A stretch of 64,000 bases of DNA from an uncultured Opitutaceae bacterium (GCA_903862935.1 CAIOZY010000040.1:1-64000), one strand, 5' to 3'; numbered from the stretch's first letter, positions 27,730-37,210 are shown. Notes: a model not told the origin generated them from the sequence alone. Numbers and translations are program-made.

Positions 27730-28692
27730 CTAGAAGCGGTAGACGCAGGCGTACATCAGGAGCGCGTTCACGGCGAGGACCGCCAGCGCGACCGGGGCCT
27801 GGGCCCTGATGACGGCGTGGCGGTCGTCCAGTTCGAGCAACATCGCAGGGACCACGTTGAAATTGGCCGCCATCGGGGTGAGCAGCGTCCCGCAGTAGCC
27901 GGAGAGCATGCCCAGGGCAGCCATGATCGCGGGGTTTCCCCCGTGACCGTGCACGATCAGCGGCAGGCCCACCCCGAGGGTCACCACCGGGAAGGCTGCG
28001 AAGGCGTTGCCGAGGCAGACCGTGAAGAGCGCCATCCCCAGGCAGTACGCCGCGACCGCCACGGCCGGGTACTGTGTGGGAAGAACCTGGGCGACGATCC
28101 CGGCCACGGTCTCCCCCACCCCGGCCCGCGCGAAAAGCCCCCCCAGGGCCGCCAGCAGCTGCGGCAGGATGAGGGCCCAGCCCACGGTCTGGACGAGCCG
28201 GCTTCCCTCAGCCGCCGGGGCCTGGGCCCGCGCCCGGGTGATCCTCATCGCCAGCAGAAGCGCCACCGCGGCCCCGAGCCCGACCGAGACGACGGCCGCG
28301 TTCCCGGGGAGAATCAGCCTGACTTCTCCCCAGTGCAGCCGGGACAGGACCAGGGTGCCGGCGACTGCGGTCGCCGGGATCATCAGGGCCGGCCAGAAGA
28401 CGCGGTTGCCGAGCCGTTGCGCATGCGCAAGCCGCTCGTCGCGGGAGGTCGTCTCCTCGCTCGGGGTTCCCACCCGCCCCAAGGCGGCCAGGGCCACCAG
28501 GACAAGAAGGATGTAGCCCGTGACGACGGGAGGGATGGCCCTCCCGGCGACGAAAATGACCCCGAGCAGCCCCCAGAAGACGGCCGAGCCGACCCTCCGG
28601 CCATGGCGGGGGTCGGCAGCAATCCGCACCGCGATCACCCCGAGCATGAGCCCGGCCAGCACATAGAACCTCTCGAGAGTCAGCAGCGTCAC
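27730..28692 (-). CDS. DUF979 membrane protein of the 5-oxoproline operon
   Basis: This is a 320-residue integral membrane protein with about nine hydrophobic segments. It starts at GTG 28692, overlapping the DUF969 stop in a GTGA, so the two are translationally coupled. It ends LLMYACVYRF. Motifs such as LGMLSGYCGTLLTPMAANF resemble ion-coupled permeases. DUF969 and DUF979 genes are often found together beside 5-oxoprolinase or pyroglutamyl peptidase genes, so a two-component permease for 5-oxoproline or a related acid is the likely role. This is inference from context; transport has not been shown from sequence. Confidence 0.8.
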   Translation of the reverse strand: MTLLTLERFYVLAGLMLGVIAVRIAADPRHGRRVGSAVFWGLLGVIFVAGRAIPPVVTGYILLVLVALAALGRVGTPSEETTSRDERLAHAQRLGNRVFWPALMIPATAVAGTLVLSRLHWGEVRLILPGNAAVVSVGLGAAVALLLAMRITRARAQAPAAEGSRLVQTVGWALILPQLLAALGGLFARAGVGETVAGIVAQVLPTQYPAVAVAAYCLGMALFTVCLGNAFAAFPVVTLGVGLPLIVHGHGGNPAIMAALGMLSGYCGTLLTPMAANFNVVPAMLLELDDRHAVIRAQAPVALAVLAVNALLMYACVYRF

Positions 28693-29378
28693 GCGTCCCC
28701 CCCGGGTTTCCGCGCCGGATACCTCAGGCTGAGGCGCTGGTCCAGGGCTCGCGCCCGCCAGGCCATCGCAACGAAGGCGGCGATGGCTGTCGGGATCCCC
28801 CAAAGCGCCATCGACCAGACGCCCACCTCGATCCCCAGCCCATCGAAGAACCCCTTCATCAGGAGGATTCCCCCGACCGCGACAAAGATGTCCTCGCCGA
28901 AGAAGTTGCCGACGTTGTCGGCGGCGGCCGCGTGGGCGCGGATATCCTGCGAATCCTTGTCGGAGAGCTCCGGCGCCCTCACCCGGGCGGCGGCCTCCGC
29001 CATCGGGGCCACCAGCGGGCGCACCGCCCCGGCGTGGCCGCCGATACTGACCCCCAGGGCAATCGAGACCTGGCGTACCGCCGTGTACAGGAGGATGACC
29101 CGGCCGGCCGTGGCTGCCCCGGCGCGGCGGATCAGGGCCTCTGAGCGCTCCCTCAGGCCATGCCTCTCGAGAAGTCCCACCACGGGAAGCATCAGGATGA
29201 TCGGCAGCGTCATGTAGCGGCTGTCGACGAAGAGGGCCCCGAACTGGGCGAGGATCGCGTTGAAGGACATTCCGGCGGCAAAACCGGTTACAAGCCCGGC
29301 GGCGACGACGACGAGCAGCGGGTTTGCGCGGAAGGCAAAGCCGAGCACCACCACCAGGATTCCGACGAGCTTGATCAT
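28689..29378 (-). CDS. DUF969 membrane protein of the 5-oxoproline operon
   Basis: This is a 229-residue membrane protein with about six hydrophobic segments. It begins MIKLVGILVVVLGFAFRANP and has the conserved AADNVGNFFGEDIFVAVGGI loop of the DUF969 family. It starts in an ATGA overlap with the pxpA stop and ends in a GTGA overlap with DUF979. The tight coupling suggests one complex made in fixed ratio. It is the likely partner subunit of the DUF979 protein in uptake of the PxpABC substrate. Confidence 0.8.
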   Translation of the reverse strand: MIKLVGILVVVLGFAFRANPLLVVVAAGLVTGFAAGMSFNAILAQFGALFVDSRYMTLPIILMLPVVGLLERHGLRERSEALIRRAGAATAGRVILLYTAVRQVSIALGVSIGGHAGAVRPLVAPMAEAAARVRAPELSDKDSQDIRAHAAAADNVGNFFGEDIFVAVGGILLMKGFFDGLGIEVGVWSMALWGIPTAIAAFVAMAWRARALDQRLSLRYPARKPGGDA

Positions 29379-30169
29379 CGCAGGAACGAAGCCAGGGGCC
29401 TGGCGCCGAAGCCGGCCGCCGCCAGCGCTGCCCGGAGCTTGCGGGCCAGCTCAAGCGCATGGGGCCCGTCGCCGTGGATGCAGAGGGTGTCCGCCTCGAC
29501 CGGGACCTCGGTCCCTCCCCGGGCCAGGACCGTGCCCCGCTCGAGCAGGCGCACGGCCTGCTCCAGAGCGGCCCCGGGGCTTGCGAGCAGGGCTCCGGGA
29601 ATCCCGCGCGGAGTGAGCGACCCGTCGGGCTCGTAGGAGCGGTCCGCGAAGGCCTCGCTGGCCACGCGCAGCCCGCGGGCGCGGCCGGCCTCGAGGAGCC
29701 GCCCGCCCGAGAGCCCCACGAGGATCAGGCGGGGATCCGACTGGAAAACCGCCCCGGCGATCGCGTCGGCGATCGCGCGGTCGCGGGAGGCGATCGCGTA
29801 GAGGGCCCCGTGCGGCTTGACGTGGGTCAGGGTGGCCCCCGACCCGGCCGCGATGAGGGCGAGGGCTCCCACCTGGGCCGAGACGAGGCTCGCGGCCCCG
29901 GCGGGGCTGACCGGAAGCTCCCGCCTGCCGAAGTTCTGCCGGTCGGCAAATCCTGGATGGGCCCCGAGCGCGACCCCGTGGCGGAGGGCGAGGGAAACCG
30001 CCTCGCGCATGCTCGCCTCGTCCCCGGCGTGGGCCCCGCACGCGATGTTGGCCGAGGTGACGAGCGGCATCAGCTCCGCGTCGGAACCCGCCCCCTCGCC
30101 CAGGTCCGCGTTGATGTCGACAAAAAGCCGGCGCGGCGCGGGGTTCGTTGGGGAGGAAGTCGGGGTCAT
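29375..30169 (-). CDS. pxpA: 5-oxoprolinase subunit A (LamB/YcsF family)
   Basis: This is a 264-residue LamB/YcsF protein. PxpA works with PxpB and PxpC to hydrolyse 5-oxoproline to glutamate with ATP. Visible family motifs are VDINADLGEG near the N-terminus, SANIACGAHAGD and HVKPHGALYAIASRD. The start is ATG 30169, which lies inside a much longer open frame that runs antisense-like through pxpC; only the portion from 30169 is protein-like. It sits 29 bases after the pxpC stop. Confidence 0.93.
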   Translation of the reverse strand: MTPTSSPTNPAPRRLFVDINADLGEGAGSDAELMPLVTSANIACGAHAGDEASMREAVSLALRHGVALGAHPGFADRQNFGRRELPVSPAGAASLVSAQVGALALIAAGSGATLTHVKPHGALYAIASRDRAIADAIAGAVFQSDPRLILVGLSGGRLLEAGRARGLRVASEAFADRSYEPDGSLTPRGIPGALLASPGAALEQAVRLLERGTVLARGGTEVPVEADTLCIHGDGPHALELARKLRAALAAAGFGARPLASFLR

Positions 30170-30198
30170 TCCTGCGGCCTTGTGGGGTCGGGGCCGCT

Positions 30199-31131
30199 TC
30201 AGGCGAACTTTTGGGCGATTCCCCGGCGCAGCAAGGTGAAACTGTGCTCGCGCTCGATCGCCGCCGCGTGGGCCTGCGCAAGCCCGACTTCGCGGAAGCG
30301 GACATGGTCGTTCGGGCGCAGCTGCGCGAGCAGCGGCAGGTCCGGCCCTATCGCGTGCGCGGCCCGGGCATAGCCTCCGAGGGTCTGCGCGTCGGACAAC
30401 AGCACGATCGGTCGGCCGTCGGGCGGGACCTGGACGGTTCCCGGAGCCACCGGGGCGGAGACAAGACTGCCGGCCGGGGGAGCCCCCGGAAGGGCCGGCT
30501 CCTCCAGGCGGATTCCCATGCGGTCGGAATGGGAGCCCACCCGGAAGCGGCCCGCGACCAGGCCCTGGAACAGCTCGGGCCCGGCGCTGCCGCGCAGGAT
30601 CCTCACCACCGGCTCGGCGGAGTACTCCGGGATCATCCGGGGGTCGGGCGCCCAGCGCGGCGGGGCGGCCAGGCGCCGGACCGGCTCCCCAGCCCCCAGG
30701 AGGTCCCCGTCCCTCAGCGGCCTTCCCTGCCAGCCGCCAAATCCCGCCGAAAGGCAGGTGCCCCGGCCCCCCAAGACGGGTTCCACGGCGATCCCGCCGG
30801 CAACGGCTAGGTACCCGCGGCAGCCTCGGCGGCACGCCCCGAAGCGAAGCCGCTCGCCCGCCGCAAGCTCGAAGGGATGCCACGAGGGAACCCCGTCGAA
30901 CTCCGCGCCGCAGAGGGCCAGGACCGTCCTGTCCGCAAACTCGAGCTCGGGCCCGGCCAGCGTGATCTCGAACGCCGCGGACGACTCCGGGTTTCCCACC
31001 AGCAGGTTCGCGACCCGCAGGGCGAATGGGTCCGCGGCGCCGCCGAGCGGCACACCGCAGGCCCGGTGCCCCGCGCGGCCCAGGTCCTGCACGGTCGTCA
31101 GCATCCCCGCCCGGATGACGGTCACTTCCAT
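30199..31131 (-). CDS. pxpC: 5-oxoprolinase subunit C (KipA/AHS2 family)
   Basis: This is a 310-residue protein of the biotin-dependent carboxyltransferase-like AHS2 family. It begins [20 protein letters not shown] with [19 protein letters not shown], the usual N-terminal block. DRMGIRLEE and [19 protein letters not shown] are further conserved stretches. It pairs with PxpB to activate 5-oxoproline. Its start overlaps the pxpB end by 10 bases. Confidence 0.93.
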   Translation of the reverse strand: MEVTVIRAGMLTTVQDLGRAGHRACGVPLGGAADPFALRVANLLVGNPESSAAFEITLAGPELEFADRTVLALCGAEFDGVPSWHPFELAAGERLRFGACRRGCRGYLAVAGGIAVEPVLGGRGTCLSAGFGGWQGRPLRDGDLLGAGEPVRRLAAPPRWAPDPRMIPEYSAEPVVRILRGSAGPELFQGLVAGRFRVGSHSDRMGIRLEEPALPGAPPAGSLVSAPVAPGTVQVPPDGRPIVLLSDAQTLGGYARAAHAIGPDLPLLAQLRPNDHVRFREVGLAQAHAAAIEREHSFTLLRRGIAQKFA

Positions 31132-31811
31132 TTTGCAAACTCCCCCTCGGAGATCGGTCTGAAGCGCACGGTGTCCCCCGCGCGCAGGAGCGCGGGCTCC
31201 CCCCGGGCCGGGTCGAACAGGACAAGCGGGGTGCGGCCGATCAGGTGCCAGCCCCCCGGGGTCGCGAAGGGGTAGACCCCCGTCTGGGAGCCGCCGATCC
31301 CCACCGATCCGGCGGGGACTCGGGGACGCGGTGTTGCCCTGCGCGGCGTAGCGAGCCGTTCAGGAAGGCCCCCCAGATAGGGAAATCCCGGGACAAACCC
31401 GATCGCGTGGACCCGGTAGTCGGCCCCGCTGTGGAGCGCAACCGCATCAGCCTCCGAGAGCCCCGCCCCCGCGGCCACCTCGGGAAGGTCCGGCCCGGAC
31501 CTTCCCCCGTAGCAGACGGGGATCTCGACCCGCCGGCCCCCGGGAAATTTGTCGCGACTGCCCGCGCTGGCCGCGCGGGCCTCGACCCAGGAACAGACCT
31601 CGTCAAATGGGGGTCTCCCTCCCTTTCCGAGCCGCAGCGGATCGTAGAAGACGGCGATCGTGTTGTAGGCCGGGACGATGTCCTCGATTCCCTCCGCTCG
31701 GGACGCCTCGAGGCCCTGCGCCAGGCCGAGCACCTGCTGGAGAATCTCCCCGCCGGTCCCCTCGCCCAAAACCACCAGGGCCGCCGCATCACCCAGGGGC
31801 TCGATCCTCAC
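31122..31811 (-). CDS. pxpB: 5-oxoprolinase subunit B (KipI/AHS1 family)
   Basis: This is a 229-residue AHS1/KipI-type protein. It begins [18 protein letters not shown], contains [15 protein letters not shown], and has the family block [22 protein letters not shown]. It is the first gene of the five-gene unit pxpB-pxpC-pxpA-DUF969-DUF979, all overlapping or closely spaced. It removes 5-oxoproline, an unavoidable damage product of glutamine and glutamate, and may also allow its use as nutrient. Confidence 0.92.
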   Translation of the reverse strand: MRIEPLGDAAALVVLGEGTGGEILQQVLGLAQGLEASRAEGIEDIVPAYNTIAVFYDPLRLGKGGRPPFDEVCSWVEARAASAGSRDKFPGGRRVEIPVCYGGRSGPDLPEVAAGAGLSEADAVALHSGADYRVHAIGFVPGFPYLGGLPERLATPRRATPRPRVPAGSVGIGGSQTGVYPFATPGGWHLIGRTPLVLFDPARGEPALLRAGDTVRFRPISEGEFAKWK

Positions 31812-31907
31812 GGCCCGAGTCCCCCCGCCTGCTCCCTCGTCTCATTCATGCGCGCAGTCCCTAGTCCCTGGCGCAGGATCCGGCGACACATTTTATCGGG
31901 TGAGCCC

Positions 31908-34280
31908 CTACTCCCCGCGGCGAAACGCTCCCCTCATGCCCGCTGAGACGATCAGGAGCGTCACCAGGGAACTGCCAGGCATGAGGATCGCGGCAACCAG
32001 GGGGTTCATGCGGCCGGCCACGGCGAGCCCGACAGCCGCGGCGTTGTAGGCGACAGAAAAGGCGAGGATGAAAAACTGGGTCCGGCGCCGCCTCGCGTTG
32101 ACCGCAAACAGGGCCCGGATTCCCCCGATTCCCTGGCCCAGGTAATAGAAGTCCGCGCGCTCCTCGAGGATTCCCCGGTGGATGACCGGGGTTCCCCGGC
32201 ACAGAGCCCGGTCGAAGGCCAGGCTGTCGTTCGCCCCGTCGCCGAGCATGAGCGCATCCGAGGCACCGTGCCACCCCATCCAGCTCGCCTTGCCCTCCGG
32301 GCTCATCTCACCCAGGGCCCGGGTCGGTTCGATCCCCACCTGCCGGGCGAGCTCATCGACCTTGCCCTTGCGGTCGCCGCTCAGGATGAAGATCTCCAGG
32401 CCCGATCCGGACAGGGCCTCGAGTTCCGCCCGGACATCCGGCCGGGCGGTATCGCGAAAGACGAAGCGGGCGACGGGCTTTCCATCGCGGGCGAACTCGG
32501 AGCCGGCCTCGCCGTCCTTTTTCGTCCGCCACCCCGCCCTGCCCAGGCTCCACACGGTCCCGCCCTCGGAGGTCAGCTCCAGTCCAAAACCCGGGGTCTC
32601 GCGGACCTCGCCGGCGCAGGGCTCACCCGCCCCCGCCGAGAGCAGGTTCTCAAGGAGGCACTGGCCCACCGGGTGGGCGCTGTCGCGAACGAGGGCGAGC
32701 AGCGCTGAGCGCTCCGGCGGAGCGAGTCTCCCCAGCTCCTCCGGGTTCTGCAAAACGGGCGTCTCGAGGGTCAGGGTCCCGGTCTTGTCGAAGACAATCT
32801 TCCTGACGCTTCCGAGACTGGACCACAGTCCGGCGTCCCGGACAAAAACCCCGCGACGGCGGAGCGCGGTCGCGGCCATCTCGTCGGCCAGAGGGAACGC
32901 GAGCCCGATCGCGCAGGGGCAGGAGACGACCAGGACCGCGGTGGTGACCGACCAGGTCCGGGGACCGTCGCCGGTGCGGGCAAACCAGAAGATTCCCGCC
33001 CCGACCGCGGCAATGAACACCCCGATAAGGTAACCGCGGACGATCCGCTCGAGCAGCCGGTGGCGGACTCCCTCGCGCGAGGAGGGCTTGAGCAGCTGCG
33101 CCAGGAGCGACTCGCCCCAGGGCTGCAGGGCCTCGAGCTTGAGTTCGGAGCGCCCGACGTTCAGCGCCCCCGACGGCACGCGGGCGCCCTCGCGGCACAG
33201 CCGCGGCTCCGGCTCTCCGCTGACGGAGGCAAGGGAAAGGCTCCCCTCCTTGCCCAGCAGGCGCGACTCGACCGGCACGGTCTGGCCAGGCGGGATGAGA
33301 AAGCTGTCGCCTCGGACAAGGGACTCCGGGGGTACCCCCCTTAGGGCGCCCCCCGGACCCACGGCCTGGACAAGCGCCGGCTTCGGGTGGCGGCCGAGAA
33401 GGCGGCGGCGGTTGCGCTCGACTGCGGCGACCTGGGCCCAGCGCCCGATCAGCATCAGCAGGATGAAGGTCCCCACAAAGTCGAAGTACACGAACCGGGA
33501 CTGGCCGGTGAGCCATCCGTAGACCGAGCCCAGGTAGGCGCCCAGGATCCCGACCGCGATCGGCAGATCGATGTGGAGTGCCCGAACCCTCAGAGCCCCC
33601 CAGGCCCGGGCCAGGAAATAGCTGCCCCCGACCAGGAAGGACAGGGTGGCAAACACCAGGGCGAGGACTCCGAACAGGCCCGCGTAGGGGAACGTCTCCT
33701 CCATGCCGAAGTACGCCGGCAGGGCGAAGAGCATGATGTTCATCGCGAAGGCCGCGCACAGGCCGATCCTGCGGATCAGGGCCCGGCTCTCGGAGTCCGA
33801 CCTCAAGGGGTCCGGCGGCCCCAGCAGGTACCCGAAGGTTTGCAGCGTGCGCGCGAATTTTTCCGCCGAGAACTCCCCAGGCGCCCAGCGCAGGCGCATC
33901 GAGCCCAACTGGGCGTTGACGATCACGGACCGGCCCCCGGTCTCCTCACGGAACAGCCGCTCGATCAGCCACACGCACCCGGCGCAGGACACCCCCTGGA
34001 TGTCGAGCTCGAGCTCGGGCCGCGATCCGGCCCCCTCGGCCGTGCGCTGCGCGGCCTCGAGCCAGGCATAGTCCCGGGGCTGGAAGACCGCGGCGTCGGC
34101 CGGGGCGGTCACGGAGTCCTTGATCCGGTAGTAGCCGTCCAGCCCGCGCTCGCGCACCAGCCGGTTCACGTAGGCGCACCCCGCGCAGCAGAAGCCCGAC
34201 TCGCGCATCCGCTCGTCGATAAGCGGTGCCCCGCAGTGCCGGCAGACCGGGGCCGGCTTCGCTTTGGGTATGGCGCTCAC
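31908..34280 (-). CDS. ccoI: CcoI/FixI copper-transporting P1B-type ATPase
   Basis: This is a protein of about 790 residues starting at GTG 34280. An N-terminal Cys-rich zinc-finger-like segment (CRHCGAP, CCAGCAYV) is followed by an HMA domain with GVSCAGCVWL. The P-type core has the actuator loop SVSGEPEP, membrane metal site VSCPCAIGL, phosphorylation motif DKTGTLTLE, nucleotide motif SAHPVG and hinge GDGANDS. The Cys-rich N-terminus plus HMA is the CcoI type, which exports copper needed to build the CuB centre of cbb3 oxidase. It is the last gene of the cbb3 operon, 11 bases after the SafE-like gene. A longer upstream frame to 34463 is not protein-like. Confidence 0.93.
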   Translation of the reverse strand: MSAIPKAKPAPVCRHCGAPLIDERMRESGFCCAGCAYVNRLVRERGLDGYYRIKDSVTAPADAAVFQPRDYAWLEAAQRTAEGAGSRPELELDIQGVSCAGCVWLIERLFREETGGRSVIVNAQLGSMRLRWAPGEFSAEKFARTLQTFGYLLGPPDPLRSDSESRALIRRIGLCAAFAMNIMLFALPAYFGMEETFPYAGLFGVLALVFATLSFLVGGSYFLARAWGALRVRALHIDLPIAVGILGAYLGSVYGWLTGQSRFVYFDFVGTFILLMLIGRWAQVAAVERNRRRLLGRHPKPALVQAVGPGGALRGVPPESLVRGDSFLIPPGQTVPVESRLLGKEGSLSLASVSGEPEPRLCREGARVPSGALNVGRSELKLEALQPWGESLLAQLLKPSSREGVRHRLLERIVRGYLIGVFIAAVGAGIFWFARTGDGPRTWSVTTAVLVVSCPCAIGLAFPLADEMAATALRRRGVFVRDAGLWSSLGSVRKIVFDKTGTLTLETPVLQNPEELGRLAPPERSALLALVRDSAHPVGQCLLENLLSAGAGEPCAGEVRETPGFGLELTSEGGTVWSLGRAGWRTKKDGEAGSEFARDGKPVARFVFRDTARPDVRAELEALSGSGLEIFILSGDRKGKVDELARQVGIEPTRALGEMSPEGKASWMGWHGASDALMLGDGANDSLAFDRALCRGTPVIHRGILEERADFYYLGQGIGGIRALFAVNARRRRTQFFILAFSVAYNAAAVGLAVAGRMNPLVAAILMPGSSLVTLLIVSAGMRGAFRRGE

Positions 34281-34291
34281 GCAGGGCCGCT

Positions 34292-34990
34292 TTAGAAGCA
34301 GCAGACAAACGAGGCCGGGTCCGGCCCGGGCAGTCCCAGGGTCGCCCTCAGGCGCCAGGCAATCACAAGTGCGGCCGCCAGGCCCAAAGCCATCCGCAAC
34401 CGCTGCGTCCACTGCGGCGACAGATGCCCCCCCGCCCAGAGGAAGCGCGATTGGACAAACCAAAGCAGCGGCACCGTGCCGAGCCCGAAGGCGAGCATGA
34501 ACTCGACCCCCATCAGGGCCGAGCCGGACAGCAGCGCCAGTGCGAGGACCGCGTACAGGGGCCCGCAGGGAAGCAGCGGGGTCGCAAGGCCCAGGACGGC
34601 CGCGGCCCTAAGGGTCGAGCCCCCCTGGAGCCACCCGCGCAGCCTGAGAAGCGGTCCCCCCAGGGCCCCGATCCGGGACAGGTGCCGGTCCCATCGGAAC
34701 GCGAGCCCCACGAAGAAAAGGACGAACACCCAAGGCAGCCAGCGCAGCGCCGAGTGGGACACCCACGACAGGGGCTCCCGGCCAAGTCCGCCGGCCAAAG
34801 CGCCAAGCGCCGAGTAGGAGGCCATGCGGCAGAGGTGGTAGGCGGTGCTCGCGGGGTGGCCGTCGTCGGTGCCGGTGCGCTGGGGCATGACCGCGCAGGC
34901 GAGCGGGCCGCACATGCCAGCGCAGTGAAGGCTGGTGACCAGGCCGGCCACGAAGGCCGTCGCCGGAGAGTTGACCGCTGCAAAATCCAT
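34292..34990 (-). CDS. SafE/DsbD-like membrane protein of the cbb3 operon
   Basis: This is a 232-residue membrane protein with about six hydrophobic segments. It begins with the family hallmark FVAGLVTSLHCAGMCGPLAC and has a second Cys-containing half-motif, ATPLLPCGPLYAVLAL. These paired Cys/Pro motifs match the sulfite-exporter/UreH-like branch of the DsbD superfamily. Such genes are regularly found beside ccoI and are thought to handle copper or thiol chemistry during cbb3 assembly. The protein ends in FVCCF, a Cys pair. The role is context-based inference. Confidence 0.85.
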   Translation of the reverse strand: MDFAAVNSPATAFVAGLVTSLHCAGMCGPLACAVMPQRTGTDDGHPASTAYHLCRMASYSALGALAGGLGREPLSWVSHSALRWLPWVFVLFFVGLAFRWDRHLSRIGALGGPLLRLRGWLQGGSTLRAAAVLGLATPLLPCGPLYAVLALALLSGSALMGVEFMLAFGLGTVPLLWFVQSRFLWAGGHLSPQWTQRLRMALGLAAALVIAWRLRATLGLPGPDPASFVCCF

Positions 34991-35006
34991 AGAGTGGGCG
35001 TGGGGA

Positions 35007-35150
35007 CTACCGGGCCGGGGAGCCTGCGACCGGCACCTCCGCCACCGGGTGGCGCGAGGCCAAGGTAAGCCAGGCAGCCCAAGCCGCAAGGTGCAACCCT
35101 ATCGCGACGACGATCCAGATCCAGAATCGCGAGCGTTTGCCCTCAGCCAT
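35007..35150 (-). CDS. small single-span membrane protein in the cbb3 operon
   Basis: This is a 47-residue protein starting ATG 35150 inside the ccoG stop region, with an 8-base overlap. It reads MAEGKRSRFWIWIVVAIGLH and continues hydrophobic to about residue 30, then ends in a short polar tail. Position and topology resemble the small FixH/CcoH-like or subunit proteins seen between ccoG and the SafE-like gene in other cbb3 operons. It is much shorter than normal FixH, so that identity is not supported. The tight overlap with ccoG supports it being a real gene. Confidence 0.6.
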   Translation of the reverse strand: MAEGKRSRFWIWIVVAIGLHLAAWAAWLTLASRHPVAEVPVAGSPAR

Positions 35151-36591
35151 GGCCGCCCCCGGCCCGCTCGGATTCGTCCTCCCGCAGCAGCTGCGGGTCC
35201 GGGCCGAGGAATTCGGCCTGGCGCTCAAGTTGGAAAGTCCCCGCGCTGTCCTGGACGACCGTCCTGAAGGTGAAGGGGCCGCTGTAGGAGCCGCGGGGCT
35301 GCTGGAGGATCAGCGGCTCGACCACCTCTCCGAGGGCCGGGACCTCGACCTGCCCGGTGAGACCGGATCGGACGAGCCCGTCGGGGCCACCCCGCAGGCT
35401 CAGGGTGTAGCGCGCCGGCTCGGTGGTCTTGTTGACCAGGCGGACCAGGAACTGGTTGCGGACGAACCGGGCGTCGACGATGTACGGGGCCCCGATCATG
35501 CGGGTCACCCCGAGGACCGCCGGGTGCAGGGTCGACAGGCCCCAGGAGGCGACTCCCATCCCGACCGCCAGGAGGAAGGCGTACACGCCCAGCCTCGGGC
35601 GGATCCACCGGGTCGCCTTGCCCGCGAGCCCGTTGGGGGAGTCGTACCGGACCAGCCCCTTCGGGCGGTGCAGCCGGACCATCACCTCGTCGCAGGCGTC
35701 AATGCACGCCGCGCAGCCGACGCACTCCAGCTGGAGGCCGTTGCGGATGTCGATTCCGGTCGGGCAGACCTGGACGCACCGGTTGCACGCGACGCAGTCG
35801 CCCGGGGCCGCGCCGGGCTTCTTGTGGGCGTCGGTTACCGTCATGCGGGGCTCGCCCCGGCCGGCGTCGTAGCCGATCACCAAGGTGTTCTCGTCAACCA
35901 GGGCCGATTGCAGCCGCCCGTACGGGCAGATGACGATGCACAGCTGCTCGCGAAACCAGGAGAAGTTGAAGTACAGGATTCCCGTGGCGACCGCCATGAA
36001 CACGAAGGTGCTCCAGTGCTCGGCCGGTGCCGCGCGCATCATCGCCCACACGTGCGGGATCGAGACGAAGTAGGCCAGGAACAGGTGGGCGACGCCAGCG
36101 GCGGCCAGAATGTAGAGCGCGTGCTTGGCCGTGGCCCTGAGAACCCTCGGGGCGGTCCACGGGGAACTCGCGAGCGCGCGGCGGCGCACGGCGTCCCCAT
36201 CGATCATCCGCTCGATCCCGCGGAAGATGTGCTCGAGGAACACCGTCTGGGGGCAGGCCCAACCGCACCAGACCCGGCCCAGCAGCGCCGTCAGAAAGAA
36301 CAGCAAAAATCCCAGCCCCGTGATGAGGAAGAACATCAGCCACACGTCCTGGGCCGCGAGCGTGAACCCGAACAGGTGGAAGCGGCGGGTGGCGATGTCC
36401 AGGAAGACGGCCGGGTAGCCGCCCACCTTGACCCAGGGAAGCAGGATGTAGACGGCGATCAGGACGGCCGCCGAGATCCGGCGTGCCAGGGTGAAGCGGC
36501 CCCGCACGTCGGCCGGGTAAAGAATGCGGCGAGACCCGTCGTCGCGGATCGTCGTCACCGAATCCAGGTTCGGGGACAGGTGGGTTGACAT
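35143..36591 (-). CDS. ccoG: CcoG, cbb3 oxidase assembly ferredoxin/copper reductase
   Basis: This is a 482-residue membrane protein starting ATG 36591. It has about five transmembrane segments in the first 230 residues, including GRVWCGWACPQTVF and LCIVICPYGRLQ, where Cys-Pro motifs lie. Two 4Fe-4S ligand clusters follow (CVACNRCVQVCP and CVGCAACIDACD). The C-terminal third is an immunoglobulin-like domain (VRLVNKTTEPARYTLSL). This is the CcoG/RdxA architecture; the family reduces Cu(II) to Cu(I) for CcoI-dependent delivery to cbb3 oxidase. The position in the operon agrees. Confidence 0.95.
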   Translation of the reverse strand: MSTHLSPNLDSVTTIRDDGSRRILYPADVRGRFTLARRISAAVLIAVYILLPWVKVGGYPAVFLDIATRRFHLFGFTLAAQDVWLMFFLITGLGFLLFFLTALLGRVWCGWACPQTVFLEHIFRGIERMIDGDAVRRRALASSPWTAPRVLRATAKHALYILAAAGVAHLFLAYFVSIPHVWAMMRAAPAEHWSTFVFMAVATGILYFNFSWFREQLCIVICPYGRLQSALVDENTLVIGYDAGRGEPRMTVTDAHKKPGAAPGDCVACNRCVQVCPTGIDIRNGLQLECVGCAACIDACDEVMVRLHRPKGLVRYDSPNGLAGKATRWIRPRLGVYAFLLAVGMGVASWGLSTLHPAVLGVTRMIGAPYIVDARFVRNQFLVRLVNKTTEPARYTLSLRGGPDGLVRSGLTGQVEVPALGEVVEPLILQQPRGSYSGPFTFRTVVQDSAGTFQLERQAEFLGPDPQLLREDESERAGGGHG

Positions 36592-36628
36592 GGCCTGAAA
36601 GGGGCCGCGGCCCCGACGGGATCCGCCG

Positions 36629-37210
36629 CTACTTGGCGGCGGGCTGGACCGACATCGGCTCACCTTCCTGGTGGTAACTCAGGACGTAGGCGACGACTTC
36701 AGTGATTTTCTTCTGACCGAGAACCGGGCCCCAGGTGGGCATTCCCTTGACCAGGACCCCGTTCGTGACGGTGTGAACCAAATCCGTCGGCCGGCCGCCG
36801 TGGATCCAGACCTGGCGGCGCAGGTTGGCCCCGATTCCGCCGTCGTCGATCCCGCGCAGGCTCTCCTTGTGGCAGCTCACGCACATCGTCATGAACGTGG
36901 CCTTTCCGGCCGCGGTCATGACCGGGTTGCGGCTCATCTTCCACAGGCTCGCGTCGTCGAGCTGGCCGGAGGCCATCGAGGCGAGCTTGGCGGCCTCGAC
37001 CTGGGCCATCTCGCGCTCGATCCGCTGGTGGTCGTTCGGGCCGGTGCGGAACCACTCGTAGTAGGCCCAGTAGCCAAGCCAGAACACGATCGTGACGTAC
37101 AGGGTGACAAGCCACCAGTTCGGCAGGCGTTTGTCGAACTCCTGGATTCCGTCGAAGGAGTGGGGACGCAGGGCGTCTTCAGCGGTCGGTTTCGGCTGGT
37201 TGGGATTCAT
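36629..37210 (-). CDS. ccoP: CcoP-like cbb3 oxidase subunit III with a single haem c
   Basis: This is a 193-residue membrane cytochrome. One transmembrane helix lies near residues 32-50 (WWLVTLYVTIVFWLGYWAYY) and one CXXCH haem site is CVSCH near residue 111. Classical CcoP has two CXXCH sites in about 300 residues; only one is present here. The N-terminal HSFDGIQEFDKRLPNWW is typical CcoP. The C-terminus has VLVKGMPTWGPVLG, whose Met can be the axial ligand. The start overlaps the ccoQ end by 32 bases. It would pass electrons from soluble cytochromes to the CcoO domain. Confidence 0.9.
   Translation of the reverse strand: MNPNQPKPTAEDALRPHSFDGIQEFDKRLPNWWLVTLYVTIVFWLGYWAYYEWFRTGPNDHQRIEREMAQVEAAKLASMASGQLDDASLWKMSRNPVMTAAGKATFMTMCVSCHKESLRGIDDGGIGANLRRQVWIHGGRPTDLVHTVTNGVLVKGMPTWGPVLGQKKITEVVAYVLSYHQEGEPMSVQPAAK

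Noticed and set aside
25861-29217. Plus-strand open frame of 1118 codons through the permease, DUF979 and DUF969 genes
   Set aside because: It is antisense or out of frame to three genes with clear membrane-protein features, and its own product is rich in Arg, Gly, Pro and His with no domain. Long stop-free shadow frames are expected at this GC content.
29375-31225. A 616-residue protein starting upstream of pxpA
   Set aside because: Only the part from 30169 is LamB/YcsF-like; the upstream part is an alternative frame of pxpC.
32800-33260. Loss of the TGES motif in the copper ATPase
   Set aside because: SGEP keeps the catalytic Glu, and GEP-type variants are usual in copper ATPases, so this is not a defect.
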